DNA from: Linanthus parryae
Taxonomy: Eukaryota; Streptophyta; Magnoliopsida; Ericales; Polemoniaceae
DNA: 64,000 nucleotides
Direction: 5' to 3'
NCBI GenBank assembly: GCA_023055425.1
Contig: JALGPY010000001.1
Span: 33,841,001 to 33,905,000, forward strand
The notes beneath the pieces were generated by a model. The model worked only from the letters and a program-made list of their open reading frames with translations. It ran no database searches and had not been told where the DNA came from. Positions 34,200 through 47,009 of this stretch are shown piece after piece; the first letter of the stretch is position 1; every line of letters begins with the position of its first letter. The position numbers and the translations under genes are program-made.

Positions 34200-35689
34200 G
34201 TCTCTGCTCGGAGCAGTCTTGGGTTTGCTCAGTAAGGTACGCCGATCACAACTTTTTCTTCGAAAGCTTTGTCTTTGATGGGTAATAGATTGCTATTAAA
34301 GGTATCTTTAACTCTTTCTTGAATATTTAGTCTCAGTGATGTGAGTTGATGATAGAATATCATGCTCGGAGAATGTTGCACTGCAACTGTTCGATGATTT
34401 GCCTGACTGAAAATGCAAATAGAAAAACACGATAGTGTTCGGTTTTGTAGACATAGGTACAACGCAAAGTTGCCAAATTTGATGTTGGACCTCCTTTGTT
34501 CAATTCAAACTTTAAAGAATCAACTTGAGTACACGTGAATTCATGTTAAATGGGTTGAGTTAGGAATGTGTGTTAAAGATGGGTATAAAAATATGTTGTT
34601 GGCCATTATGATGAAGTGGCAGTGGTAGTGGTTGTGGTAGTTTATTCCTTGTATTACAGAAAGCGAGGCATGGTCAAATGCATTCCTTCTCAGGTTTCTT
34701 GGGTTCATAGTTTGCATGTTATAGTTTATTGGCAAAGAAGTATTGAAGTCACTCACAATTTTATTGCTATATGGGGTATTTGGTTCCTTCAATTTATCAA
34801 AATTAATTATCATAATTTAATAGTCACGATTGATTGGCGCTCTTGATCCTTCACGATATATATATTTTTGTTCCCAAGGGTTTAGAGCTGCCAGTTCCTT
34901 AACATTTCACCCTGTCTTCTTAATTGTTTTGGAGATTAATTTAGGATTGTTCTTTAAAAGAGTTTCCCGCCTCCATGTCACATTGCATTGTGAATTAAGG
35001 AGTTAGATGCACATACATCGCTTCTTAATTTTTTTTTTCTTCTATTTGAACTCTGTACACTTTTATTCATTTTTCTTTCATTCATACCACCGTTTCTATT
35101 CCAGCTTCTTCAAGCAAGAAAACATTGTCAACAATGAAATATTGTTTTTTTACGGGAAACAATGAAATATATGTTGGTAAGCTAGTACCCAAGTCTTCTA
35201 TGAGCACCCCGTATTTGTAACATAAAGAGCTCTAACAATTTCACTTTGATTTTCTGTTTGTGTGTAAGAAACTTAAAACTGTCTAAAGCCAAAGTTAAGT
35301 CTCAACTGGTTAAGACTTGATTGTAACATGGCATGTATGCATCAGTAAATTCATTTGTGCTACTTTGTTGACGCGAGGAAAGTTCTTATATTTTAATCAG
35401 GTTATTTAGTTTAATCAGGTTATTTAGTTTTAGATCGTTCACATCTTTACTTAATCTAACACAAATATATAAGCTACTGAAATAACATTCATCAGTGTAA
35501 CAATGAGCATCAGACGTGTGCATTCTCTTCTGATGAGTCATATTCCCCGAATCTACTCATCCCAAACAATAATAACATGCACATTTCATCGATATGCCAG
35601 GTTGAGCAAAGTTAACTATTGAAACTAACCTAAGAGGATTCCAGTTTGCAAATAGGTGTGTGATGTGTCAATGTGTTGAGGAAACAGTC
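34200..35689. other. Segmental-duplication copy 1, 3' flank of decayed P450
   Basis: This DNA aligns in blocks with 38215-41040, the 3' flank of the intact P450. Examples are GTAAGGTACGCCGATCA versus GTAAGGTACGGCCGTCA and TTCTTGAATATTTAGTC versus TTCTTGAATATTTGGTC. No gene is visible in it. Confidence 0.6.
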
Positions 35690-36435
35690 AACAATGCTCA
35701 AGAAGTATCACTGCCAGCAATGAACAAGTTCTATAGAAAATACGGAAGTTGGCTTAGATATTAATATGAAGTTTAGAGGAAAATGTAACAGAAGAAAAGA
35801 TGTAACCTGAATAACTTGTGCTGGTTGCCAAGATGACTGCTCTCATGTTCTGGGATGTGATTGGAAATGCGAGTGTGTCACTCTCTTGAAGCCTTAGTAG
35901 AACACTGAGAATATTTTCCAATTGAGATTGAAGATGGATCTGACGATGACCGCAAAGATGCCACAAGATTATGAACCTCTTCTCAAATGGTATGGAAAGA
36001 CCAGACATTTCTTTTGCTCAGAAGTTTCCGCACGAATATTTTGTGCATGTCTCCAGTAATCCCCCTAAGGAGAACTGCCCAAGTTCACATCCTCTAACAC
36101 AATCTTAATAGCTATGAGTTCTGGCCTATCTGGGAAAGCGACATGATTGATCTTCAGTACCTCTCTGGCAACTTGAGAGTTGAGGTTAGGGCACAACAAT
36201 TGTAGAAATTTATCTGAGTCTTAAGTGCATGAGAGGTCCTTGTTTTATTGCTAAATCTCTGAGAAAATGGTGTTGTAAACCTATTAACTGGTGGATGTTT
36301 TGGGATGAGAGGTAGCTTTGTGGACATGGTGGAGTTTATTATCTTCAGTCTTCCTTATTAAACCTCATAAACAAAAGAAGCAGCGACCAGGAAGGTAGAA
36401 AGGGCAGTGGAAGAGAAGGAAAATTGGAACTCCAT
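35690..36435 (-). pseudogene. CYP71-type cytochrome P450 pseudogene
   Basis: It starts at the equivalent of the intact gene's ATG (36435, reading Met-Glu-Phe-Gln-Phe). It can be followed through the anchor, the proline hinge and substrate-recognition regions to the exon 1 end near 35835, then a stub of exon 2 to about 35690. About 290 bp from the middle of exon 1 are missing (junction near 35920). Several frame breaks occur, and the donor dinucleotide is GC instead of GT. The heme-binding exon is absent. It is the decayed partner of the gene at 40443-42035. Confidence 0.85.
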
Positions 36436-38214
36436 CGCTGATGGGAAGTGAAAATGGTTAGCAAAGTAGCGGGAAGTGAGCTACAAACAGGAAGAGTTGT
36501 TCAGCGTGCACTTATTTATTGGGCATTTCTTGTTGGACATCTCTGACTTACTGACAATGGTAATGTGTACTTTTTTTTGCTCGAGAAATAGGTTCTAGTT
36601 AACTATCATTTTTTTTAGCCCATACCAAACATACAATCAGTGCACAAAGGGTGCATCCAAAAGGGAATTTAAGTGGGGGTGCTCGACTTCTCGGTGAACT
36701 ACTGGGTTCTGGGATGAGCAATGGAATTTGTAAACAATTTGGATTTTTGGGATGCCACTGGGAATATTTTTGAGTCTTCAATCTGTGACTGATCATAGAT
36801 TTGTTCTTTTGTGCATATCAAGATATGTTGATAACTAAAAGGGTAACACAAAATTACTACGGTATTACATTCATTAGGAATTAGTTGTCTGACACTGTTC
36901 TTTTACAAATTATGGCAGACAATTAGCTGACGATGTCATGGAAAATGAAGTTAGACCTAAACTAGACAGACATTGACAGTTAAAGTACTTTCTTTTACTG
37001 TAATCAACTTGAAAAAAATGCTTATTGTAGTTTGTCAACTAGCTCTGCATCTCAGCTTTAGTTCTTCACATTTTGTGACCAGAAATCGTATTAATTGACC
37101 CAGACACATTTATTCTCTCTAGTCAGCTGACTGTGATTGAAATGTCCAACCCTTAGACATAGTTCAGTGGGAACAACAAGCAGTATCAAACAAATTTTGG
37201 TCACGATAAAAAGTGGTGGAGCCAGGAAGGCGAGGCACAATTCTATGTAAAGTCAAACCAGTGCAAGGGTTCGGGCACAGCAGGGCACTTGTGTCGTAAA
37301 TGAAAAAGTATCACTGCTAAAATATTCAAAATATGGGGTATTAGTAGAGCTTTTGAAAAGTAAGGGGTGAATATGTCTAATCCTAAATAAGACAAATTAT
37401 GAACTATGAAGATACTATTAGAGTTCTCCAACAGCTTTAAGTATTTTTTCTTGATCCCGCTCATTGGTAGTTACACACAAATTATAGTGAGCAGCGACCA
37501 CGTCTAAAGACCTTTTGCGTCTTATAAGTCTCCATCGGTATGTTCTGTCTAATTTTCTTCTGTTGCTGTAAACCTAACTTTGATGCCACATTTTGTACAA
37601 GGCTTTTTCAGACTTTTAAAGTCTCATATGGCTTTTATATTTTGGGTCTTCCGTATCTCATACTGCACTATAAAACTAATTACTTATGTCGATTGCTCAT
37701 TGCTACTTCCTTTATGGCAACATTTCCATCTTATTTGTAAAGAATTGATATCGTATATTAACATTTCTTGTGAATCTGACGTATACTTGTTTATTGGTGA
37801 TATGGTAATAAAATACTAGCATACTTGATTTTTTTGGGATCCTATATGTTGATAATTCCTGGGGTTCTACCTCAAAACCAATTGGCAATGATGGTAGCAG
37901 CCCAGGACCATATAAAGCACACGCACGGCTCCAACTATCCCGATTTGGGACAAATCTCAACAGGTCATCAGAATGAATCCAAATCCAATCAAGTGGATGA
38001 GAAAACAAAGTCGTTCCTTATCATTTCCCCCCTCAAAAATTCAATTAATCATTTATTTATATTTCTCATGTGATTGGCATTGTCTACAGAGTCATACGGG
38101 GTCAAGTATTGATGACCGTCTTCAGTAGATCAATTTGAGAACTATTGGCATGAATTCAATAGTTTGTGAGAAAATTTTACAAAGGGGTCAAGTCCCTTTC
38201 TTGGTGGTCTGTGC
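36436..38214. other. Upstream flank of the P450 pseudogene, no gene
   Basis: The part to about 36760 aligns with the region upstream of the intact P450 (for example CTTGTTGGACATCTCTG versus CTTGTTGGACAGCTCTG). A repeat-like block at about 37845-38010 contains the phrase AAAACCAATTGGCAATG, which resembles widely dispersed plant repeats. No coding sequence is supported. Confidence 0.5.
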
Positions 38215-38941
38215 AACCTTGGGTTGTTGAGTAAGGTACGGCCGTCAGACAAGTCCTACTTCGAAATCTTTGGAGTCACTGATTGATGATTTGTTGTTGC
38301 TGGTATTTGTAGCGTTTCTTGAATATTTGGTCATAGTTTTGTTCCAATGATAACTTAGGATGCTTCAAGATTGTTGCATTGCAAGTGTTCGGTAATTTGC
38401 CCCACTGAACTGACTACTTGGGAATCACAAGTGGACATCGGTTTCTTCACTAGCTCGTTTGTTTCTGGCGTGTATTTGTTTCTTCACTGCACCGTTATCC
38501 TAAAATTTGAGATGCTTCTGCCTTAGTGAAGGACCCCGGACAAAATCTTGACCTCTCAGAGTGAATTGATCCATTGAAGATGTGTCTTAAAATAACTTGT
38601 TTGCCATTATTTTTAATTGGTAGTTTATTTCTTGTATTACGAGAAGTGAGGCTATTATAGGAATGGAGACGAAGGCTTAGTCCGAATCTGGCTGGTTCCA
38701 CTTAATGGTAAAGAACTACAGATGAATAAGAGGGGGATTTAGCTCAAGTGCATAGCACTATATGGTGCATGTTTCTTTTCATACTTGTTCCTTTTGCAGT
38801 TTGCGTGCATGCATGTATATATTAGATTTTGGGCAAAAAAGTGTCCAAGCGGTTTTCTGTTTTACTACGGTAGATTTGATTGATTATTTGTGGATATGAG
38901 GGAAACGAAGAATCTGTTGAAATTATTTATCATAATATAAT

Positions 38942-39480
38942 GGCTCAGTTTGGCTAAGCTGAATATTAGGATAGATTGATGAAATTTTGAAAAATAATCT
39001 CACCAGTTTGGTAAAGATAGATAGATTAAGGATTCTTTGGTATTAGCCGGATCCGGTCATTAAAAGACCCGGATCCTGATATTTTTTAAATAATTTTTAT
39101 CAGCAGAATGTACAAACCGGACCCAGGTGGTAGACAAAGTGGAACCGGATGGGTTGAAACCGGATCCGGGTTAGTCCGAACCAGATCCGGCTTGTCCATT
39201 TTTGCGCCTATAAATGGCTTCTCCTGGCCACACTTTGTCCCCCTGCCTTGTTCAGTTGCGCCACGTGGCAATAATGCCAACATTTTTGTCCCCCTCTGAA
39301 ATACCCGGTTCCTGTTGTCTAATGGCCGGGTCCGGGTGTTTATCAGCCGGGTCAGGTTGTATCAAAACCGGGACCGGTTATATCAGCCGGATCCGGTTTT
39401 TCTCCTTCAATAATCCAAATTTTAGTTCAGATTTTCAATAATCTATCTATCTAAAAATCTAGCTTAGCCAAACTACCCCA
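38942..39480. mobile_element. MITE, 539 bp, rich in CCGGATCCGG-like motifs
   Basis: The terminal inverted repeats share AGTTTGGCTAAGCT (left from 38942; right end at 39480 in reverse). The same five bases, ATAAT, flank it on both sides (38937-38941 and 39481-39485), a likely target-site duplication. The interior has about ten CCGGATCCGG/ACCGGGTCC variants. It separates parts of segmental-duplication copy 2 and is absent from copy 1, so it inserted after or near the duplication. Confidence 0.75.
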
Positions 39481-40442
39481 ATAATCATGACTGATTGCTA
39501 TAATACTATAGTTTTATGGATTTTCTATGCAGATATTTTTTGGTACTTATGAAGATCGGAGTCAATTTATATGCACGCATAAAAAGATTTCAGAAAACTA
39601 GTGATCTTATCATGCTTCAATGTCAATCTTCTCAGAGGTTAGAACTGCCAGTTAACTCACATTTCACCTTGCTGGCTAAATGGGTTTTTATGTTAATTTC
39701 AGTATTACATTATTTCTTTTCGAGAAAAGTTCAGCATCATATTCAGTCAAAAGACTTGAAACAGTATGCCGCTTCCCCAGCATACTTCCGTAAGAACTAA
39801 GAAGTTAGATGGACATGCGTCGCTTGTTTCACTTTTTCCCCTTCTTGTATTCCTGTATGTGTACTTTCATTTTATCTACTTTTCTTCTTTTCACCCTTTT
39901 TCCCTAGATTCAGGCTAGAAACAATAATCAGCTATAAATAAACCAGTGAGCAAGTCTACAACGTGCACCCTCTTTTTGCAATACAAGTATTTTATCGTTT
40001 CCCTGTTGGATTAGAAAAGATTTAGACAGGCTCCACAACCTGTTCTATATTAATATTTCTCGTAAGAATCTCAAGACTGTCTAAAGACAGTTTTATCTAG
40101 AGACTGGTTAAAAGTTAAAACCTTATTATTATTCTGGCATGGATGTATTAATAAGCTTATCAGTTATCTCTACTACTATTCCAATATGATGGATTTATCA
40201 GGCTATTAAAGTTTGTGATTATGAATATCTTTACATTTTGCGACAGAGATATCTAAGTTGTTGAAACAGCTTTGTGAAGGAAACAGATACCATGACGATA
40301 GTTACTCAAGATAACAAAAAAAGTTTGAGCTTACACGTTCTGTAGTCTCATAGCAACGATATTCCAGTAATGAAGCAAGTCTGAGAATGGAAAATAACAG
40401 TATTACTCAGTCAAGGTCTTCAGTAATGTTACTTGGCGAGAT

Positions 40443-42035
40443 CTAGTTATGCGGTGAAGAATCATAAGGAGTAGCTAAAACATAGAGGTCATTGATCTTC
40501 TTAGATACTGATCCAGAACTTTCACTGATATCCAACTCCTCAGGTTTCATCCCATTTGGGAGTGCAAAGTTGAAGTGGTTGAGTAGTTGAGCTAAAGTAA
40601 GTTCAACAACAGCAAGGCCGAACAAAAGACCTGGGCACATTCTCCTTCCTGAACCAAATGGAATATAGTTGTAGTCGTTTCCCATGAAATCCACAGAGCT
40701 TCCCTCAAATCTTTCTGGTATGAACTTCTCAGGATCATGCCAGTGTTCAGGATCTCTTCCTATTGCCCAAGCGTTGACGAATACTAGGGTTTTGAGAGGT
40801 ATTGTATACCCATCAATCTCACAGGCTTCTCTACATTCTTTGGGGAGTAATAGAGGAGCCGGCGGGTGCAGTCGCATTGTTTCCTTTATAACTAAATTCA
40901 AATAAGAAAGTTCCTGAATATCGGTCTCCTGGATATTCGTCTTCCCTTTGAAGGCTAGTCTCACCTCAGCAGTTGCTTTCTCCATCACTCTTGGGTGCCT
41001 AATCATTTCAGACATTGCCCAGTCAACTGTTGATGAAGAAGTATCACTTCCAGCAATGAACAAGTTCTGTATAAAATGTGGAAATTCAGTTAGATTTTAC
41101 GATGAAGTTGAGAGGGAAGTAGAAGGGAAAGAAAAGATGTAACGGGAATAGTCTGTGTTGTTTACCAAGATGACTGCTCTCATGTTCTGGGATGTAATTG
41201 GAAACTCAAGTGTGTCATTCTCTTGAAGCCTTAGTAAAACGCTGAGTATATTTTCCTCTCTTGAAGCCTTAGCTTCTCTCTGCTCATTGATTATGTTATC
41301 AACAATCTCACTGATCTGCTGATGGATCTTTATAATTCTAGGCTTGGTCCTGCTAAGCGGGTGCAGAAACTTGAGGGAGGGAAATAAATCGGCAACATCA
41401 AGACCTCCTAACAAGGACACAAATTCCCTTGAAAGTCTGATGAACACATCCCTTTGTTCTTTGTTTTCCCTTCCAACCGCCGCCCTCCAAATTATGGCAC
41501 TGGAAAGAGAGTAGACTTGTTCAGTGAGATTGATGATGGATCCTGAAGATGATTGCAGTGATGCTACAAGAGTTTGGACTTCTTCCTCCCTAATGGAATG
41601 GAATGACCGGACATTTCTTTTGCTTAGAAGCTCCATCACACATATTTTGTGCATTTGTCTCCAGTAAGCCCCATAAGGAGAAAAGCCTAAGTCCACTCCC
41701 TCGAACATAATCTTAGTAGCAACAAATGCAGGCCTATCCGCAAAAGCAATGTCATGAGTCTTCAATACTTCTCTGGCCACTCTAGGTGAGGACACAACAA
41801 TGGCTGATATTTCGGCAATTTTCAAGTGCATGAGTGGTCCGTGTTTTCTTGCCAAATCTCTGAGGAGGTGGTGTTGTACACCTATTAACTGGTGAATGTT
41901 TCCGATGAGAGGAAGCTTTGGTGGTCCTGGTGGAGTTTTTGATGTTCTGTCTTCCTTAGTTAACCTCCTGAACAAGAAGAAGGAGATCAGGAAGATAAAG
42001 AAAGCTGTGAAAGACAAGAGAAATTGGAACTCCAT
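40443..42035 (-). CDS. Cytochrome P450, CYP71 family (CYP71D-like), two exons, intact
   Basis: Exon 1 is 42035-41166 (290 codons) and exon 2 is 41066-40443, joined by a 99-bp phase-0 intron with GT/AG ends (41165-41067). The product is about 497 residues, normal for the family. An N-terminal membrane anchor (about 4-25) is followed by the proline hinge PPGPPKLPLIGN, the I-helix oxygen-binding motif AGSDTS, and the K-helix ExxR (KETMR). Then come the PERF motif (PERFEGSS) and the heme loop PFGSGRRMCPG with the axial cysteine. It is an ER-bound monooxygenase using NADPH-P450 reductase. CYP71D relatives oxidise terpenoids, flavonoids and alkaloids; the substrate here is unknown. The first codon is MEFQFLLSF. 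It belongs to a tandem duplication with the pseudogene at 35690-36435. Confidence 0.93.
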
Positions 42036-45020
42036 TGCTGATTGATTAAGAAACTAAATGTTGTTAGACGCCTAGATCACAGGATTCGAAAGCGAGTTGC
42101 AAATATGAATAGTTGTTCTACTTGTACATATTTGTTGGGGTTCTCTTGTTGGACAGCTCTGGAAGATTATATTAATTAATGGATGAAGACGAATCAAACC
42201 AGAGTTTATTATTTAACAATATATCTTGAGAAGCACGCAATTAGTGTAAAAGCGGTAAATTGGAGGGGGATATTAGGTGGGATGCCTGGTGAACTGCTTG
42301 GTTTTGGCAACTTCAATGGAGTTTGTCAATTGATTCCTTCAGTGGGTGTTATAGTCTCATAATTCATTCTATGTTCAGCCTGTATAACTGATTCCACATT
42401 TTTTTTTTTTTGTGTGTGTGTGAATCAAGATCTGTTGAAGAACACAGAATTACCAGGGTAGTATCATTTTCCTTATAAATAATTAGAGTAACTTCTTTTA
42501 TCTTCTTATAGAATAATCAGTGTGTCGGTGGTTATAAAATATGATGACAGATCTCAACTAGATCTATAGAATATGAGGGCGATCCTGAATCTCGTGAAAC
42601 AATAATTATTTTTAGTTCTTCAACAAGTTTTGCAGCTCAGCTTAAGTTGACAAACTAAGAATAATAACTATTTCTTAAAAGAGTTTGTGAAGTTGCAGTC
42701 AATGAACATAATATATAGTAGTAGTCTAAGCCATACACATTTTTATCTTTTTCTTGTTAGCTGGTTCTGGCTGAAACTTCCACACTTAAACTTTAAACTT
42801 TACCTCATACAGAGCATTTATTTTGTTGCTTAGCATATGCAAGTATCAGACACAAGATATCGACTGATTCGAGGTGTAAAAAGAATTGCGGACATGGATA
42901 ATTGGATTTACGGGTACACTGAAAAAGCAAAGGTAAACATTCTGCTTTTGTTCTCATTCATATCCATAAGAAAACCATATTGTTCATGAATACAATTTGA
43001 GGTTGTAGTAATACCACGCGGATACAACATTTTACTGACTTCATTGTTGAGATCGCGTGCTTGAGACTTTTAGCTTATCCTTCTTTTGGCGTTTCTACTT
43101 TCTGGTAATGGTATTTATTAAATTTCAATTTCATAGCTGCTTGTCTCACTATTTATCTTTCCATACTAAGATTTGAATGTACACTTCTGTCTAATCTGAC
43201 TACTCATTGAAGAACTGGTACGTTTTTTCGTTATATAAAAGTGGAAGCGGCCTGTCTAAGCAACTTCACATCAAACCACTTCCTGTTTATATCACCAGCG
43301 ACGGAAGGAAACCGAAAACAGGTCCAAAGTAGTTGCATACAAGCATAGGAAAGTGAAAATGTACTGTAGACAGATAACACGAGATAAGATGTGGAAAGTA
43401 ACAGAATCAAACTACTGAACCAATCATCACAAGACTAAAAGGGGAAATTAGCAAGGATGTAAAAACCTAAACATCACTTGCCCCTTTCGTCATAAACTCG
43501 TGTTCAAGTATAAAGAATTTACTTTTTTAATGTGAGACTCTGCATTCTACCGAAATTGTTTTAACCATTAATTTCTCATTCACCATTCAGTTATTGGAAG
43601 TCCAATATGGATAATTTGTCACACCCTTGTTACACCCTGACTTGAATTCCAAAATTATCCATAGCCGCGACAAAGTGATGCTGCACCTAGTGCTATTGGT
43701 AGCTCCAAAATGATCCAAAATCTTTAATTTTCCTAACAATATGTAAACCACATGTTGCTTGTCTCCCTTGCAAGTATGGAAAACATGTAAACAAGTTGTT
43801 GATTGTCACCGACTATTTGCCAAAAACCAGTGAGGATTGTAAACAAAGAACCTGATGAGAGGGTGAATGGCCTTAATTGTCACTGGGGGCAGAGTAATCT
43901 GCAACTGAAATTAGCTGTTGGCTTATTTCAACTCGGAACGTTTCTATTCAACTGCGTCAAGTGCATTGTTGATCTGGAGGTATAGGATGCTGTATGGCTG
44001 AAGAAGAGAGCATTACATAAAGACGAGGCAAGAGAATCGAGGATTTTTTCTTGTGGTCTTTTTGATCAGAACTTGCCAATCTGTTGAAATTTGGATACCT
44101 TTCGTACTTTTGAGAAGTTATGTGCTCTTTTTGAAAGCGTAGGTAGGTTATGTGGTTTTATAGTAAAACCACATTGGAAGTGACTCTGTCTGCGAACACC
44201 TATCACGGTCCTTGTCTTGTGGCTCTTGGTGGCACATTTTGCCACACTGTGCAACTACAAGTAGATTCAAGGGGTTACTCAGTGCTCTCTAATGCCATGA
44301 TGAGTCAAAAGGCTCAAGAGTGTATCCTGTCTGAAAACTGAAATGTTTATATTAGTAGTTGTTATTGTACTAAAATTTAAGGAAGAAAGCACAAAATGAA
44401 AAAGAAGCTGTAGTTCAAATGTACCAAAAAAGGAAGAAGCTGTAGTTAGAGTAATTCCAAATGGAATACAAAGTAACAAGTTAAAAAAAGTTATAACAAC
44501 ATACACATACGTTGTTGACTTATGTGAAGGAGTTAGGAGTGGCGTTTACAAAATAGTTATAATCTGCAAATAGAAGACTTAAACAGAGCTCTGTTGTTAA
44601 GGGGTTTGTGGTTAGAACGCTAGTTTTTTATGCTACTAAAGGTGAGATGATATGCTGTAAAAGTCAAAGGTGTTTGGTTTATGTGGAGTGCTAATCTGTC
44701 TAGGAGCCTGAGAGCTGACTTTCTGTTAAAACCAGCAAGGATTTAAAATTTTGAAACTGGTTAGAGGATGAAGAAAGACGAAGTCATTGTTCAGTTATAT
44801 AGTTCCCCAACTGTCACCTGAGGCAATTTGTGAAAAAATAGTTTTTACCTTATTGGGATTTTCATGCCATTCGATCGCATAATGCGTCGTTCAATCTGGT
44901 GGTACAACATGCCCTATTGATGAGGAAGAGAGCATTACATAAGAGAGCATTACATAATAACTGTATGGAATCTCAAAATTTCCAGCAGAAATTGTCTTGG
45001 TATAGTGTTGCTTGTTGACT
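42036..45020. other. Intergenic DNA between two P450 genes
   Basis: No gene recognised. Two blocks about 0.9 kb apart look like diverged copies of each other. One pair is around 43820-44030 and 44720-44960, sharing the phrase GAAGAGAGCATTACATAA. AGAGCATTACATA is repeated again at 44931-44957. The first 0.3 kb should contain the promoter of the gene at 40443-42035, and 42700-45020 the 3' flank of the next P450. Confidence 0.5.
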
Positions 45021-47009
45021 TTAGGTGCTGAATGAAGGGTTAAAAGGTGTAGCAATTACTAGTAAGTCCGTTCTCTTCTTAGAAGCGGTTCCAGAAGTTT
45101 CAGTCATATCTAAGTCTTCTGGGTTCAACCCATTTGGGAGTGTGTAGCTGAAATGGTAGAGAAGTTGAGCTAAAGCAATCTCAATAACAGCAAGACCAAA
45201 CAACATTCCTGGACACATTCTTCTTCCTGCTCCAAACGGTATGAATTGATAGTCGTTTCCCATGAAATCCACTGAACTTCTCTCGAATCTCTCAGGTATA
45301 AAGATCTCAGGGTCATCCCAGTTCTGGGGATCTCTTCCCATAGCCCAAGCATTGATAACGACTTGTGTTTTCACGGGTATCGTATAGCCATCGATCTCAC
45401 ATTCCTTTCTAGATAATTTTGGGAGTAATAAAGGACCAGGAGGGTGTAATCTGAATGTTTCTTTTATCACCGATTTCATGTACTTCAATCCCTGAATATC
45501 AACCTCTTCTATTCTTTCCATTGAAGGCCATCCTCACCTCAGCCACTGCTTTCTCCATCACTCTAGGGTTTCTGATCAGTTCGGACAGGGCCCACTCAGT
45601 TCCCAGTGATGAACTGTCAGTGCCAGCAAGAAACAGGTCCTGTACCAAAAGTGTTTCGAATTTCATTAAGGCTCTGTTTGGTTCGCTGTAAAATGTTTTA
45701 CAAAGGAACACATTCTACACGTAAAATACTTGTGTGAAAAAGTTTTCTCTGCAATTATTTTCTCGTGTTTGGTTGACATTTGCCAAAACAGTGGGCTGTG
45801 ATGGCAGTGGCAGTGGTGGGTGGCGGTGGAGGTAGGTGGTAATGGTGGTTATTGGTGGGGGAGGTGTTAGTATGAGTTGTTGTTGTGATCCTTCACTCTC
45901 TGGAAAATGGCTTACGTATTTAAAATTGTAAATCATTTTACATCATTTGAGGGAAAACATTTTAGAGGAAAATATTTTACCACCAACCAAACAGCACCAA
46001 AGCACCAAAACAAGGGAAAACGTTCTACAAAAAAAATGTTTTACCACCAACCAAACGGAGCCTAATATGCGTTAAGTTTATAATTATTCAAGAGAAAGAA
46101 ATAAAAGACGGGGAAATGGCATACCAAAATGATCGTTTTGATGATCGAATCTGTGATTGGGAACTGAAGTGCATTGCTCTCTTGAAGTCTTAAAAGAACA
46201 TCGAGTACATTTTTCTCTGCGGATTCCTTTTTCCCTGCCCGAGTCTGTCTATGCTCATTGATGAGGTTGTCGATGATCTTGCTTGTTTGTTGTTTGATTT
46301 TCAGGACTTTGGATTTGGTCCTGCTAAGTGGATGAAGAAACTTCAGAGATGGAAATAAGTCAACCACGCCAAGATCTCCTATCGTTGACACAAACTCTCT
46401 GGTAAGACTTGAGAATAAGTCTTGATCATTGTCGTCGTTGCTTTTTCCAACGGTTGCCCTCCAAATTATCGAATTGGACATGGAAGAAAGTTTCTTGGAC
46501 AGGTTGATCACTGATCCTCCTGACAATCGCATATATGCCACTAGAGAATTAACTTCTTCTTGCCTAATTGAATGGAAAGATCGGACATTTCTCTTGCTTA
46601 GAAGCTCCCCAACACAAATTTTGTGCATTTGTTTCCAGTAATTACCGTAAGGAGCGAATGCTAGGTCAAGACCCTCGAACATTGTCTGAGTAGCAACTAA
46701 CTCAGGCCTATCTGCGAAGGCAACATCATGGGTGGTTGTTACCTCTTTGGCTAGCCTAGGAGACGACACCACAATTACTGATATTTCGCCAAATTTTAGG
46801 TGCATAAGGGGTCCATATTTTCTTGCTAAGTCTCTCAAAATATGGTGAGGTACACCTATTAGCTGGTGGATGTTTCCGATGAGAGGTAGTTTCGGTGGAC
46901 CTGGTGGGTATCTTGATCTTTTGTTTCCATTATCTAACCTGAAAATGAAAAAGTAGGTAATGAGGAAGATGGGGAAAATTATAAGAGAGAAGAGAAACCC
47001 GAACTCCAT
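45021..47009 (-). pseudogene. Cytochrome P450, CYP71 family (CYP71D-like), exon 2 frameshifted
   Basis: Exon 1 is 47009-46125 (295 codons, start MEFGFLFSL) with anchor, PPGPPKLPLIGN hinge and intact frame. Exon 2 is 45639-45021, after a 485-bp phase-0 intron with GT/AG ends that contains a MITE. Exon 2 carries AGTDSS, ExxR (KETFR), PERFERSS and the heme loop [11 protein letters not shown]. It is 619 bp against 624 bp in the intact neighbour. Five bases are missing near 45516-45526, between FNGK and VDIQGLKY, so the frame is lost before the K-helix and heme regions. Everything else is well kept, so this is a very recent pseudogene, a strain-specific null, or an assembly error. Confidence 0.85.
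45670..46062. mobile_element. Tourist/PIF-Harbinger-like MITE in P450 intron, 393 bp
   Basis: Terminal inverted repeats GGCTCTGTTTGGTT (left) and AACCAAACGGAGCC (right) are flanked by TAA on both sides (45667-45669, 46063-46065), the target preference of PIF/Harbinger. The centre contains a G-rich stretch of GGTGG units (about 45800-45870). It makes up most of the 485-bp intron, while the intact neighbour's intron is 99 bp. The insert leaves both splice sites untouched. Confidence 0.85.

Noticed and set aside
39108..39441. Short open frames in the CCGGATCCGG-rich MITE
   Set aside because: They depend on the repeated motif and lie wholly inside a non-autonomous transposon.
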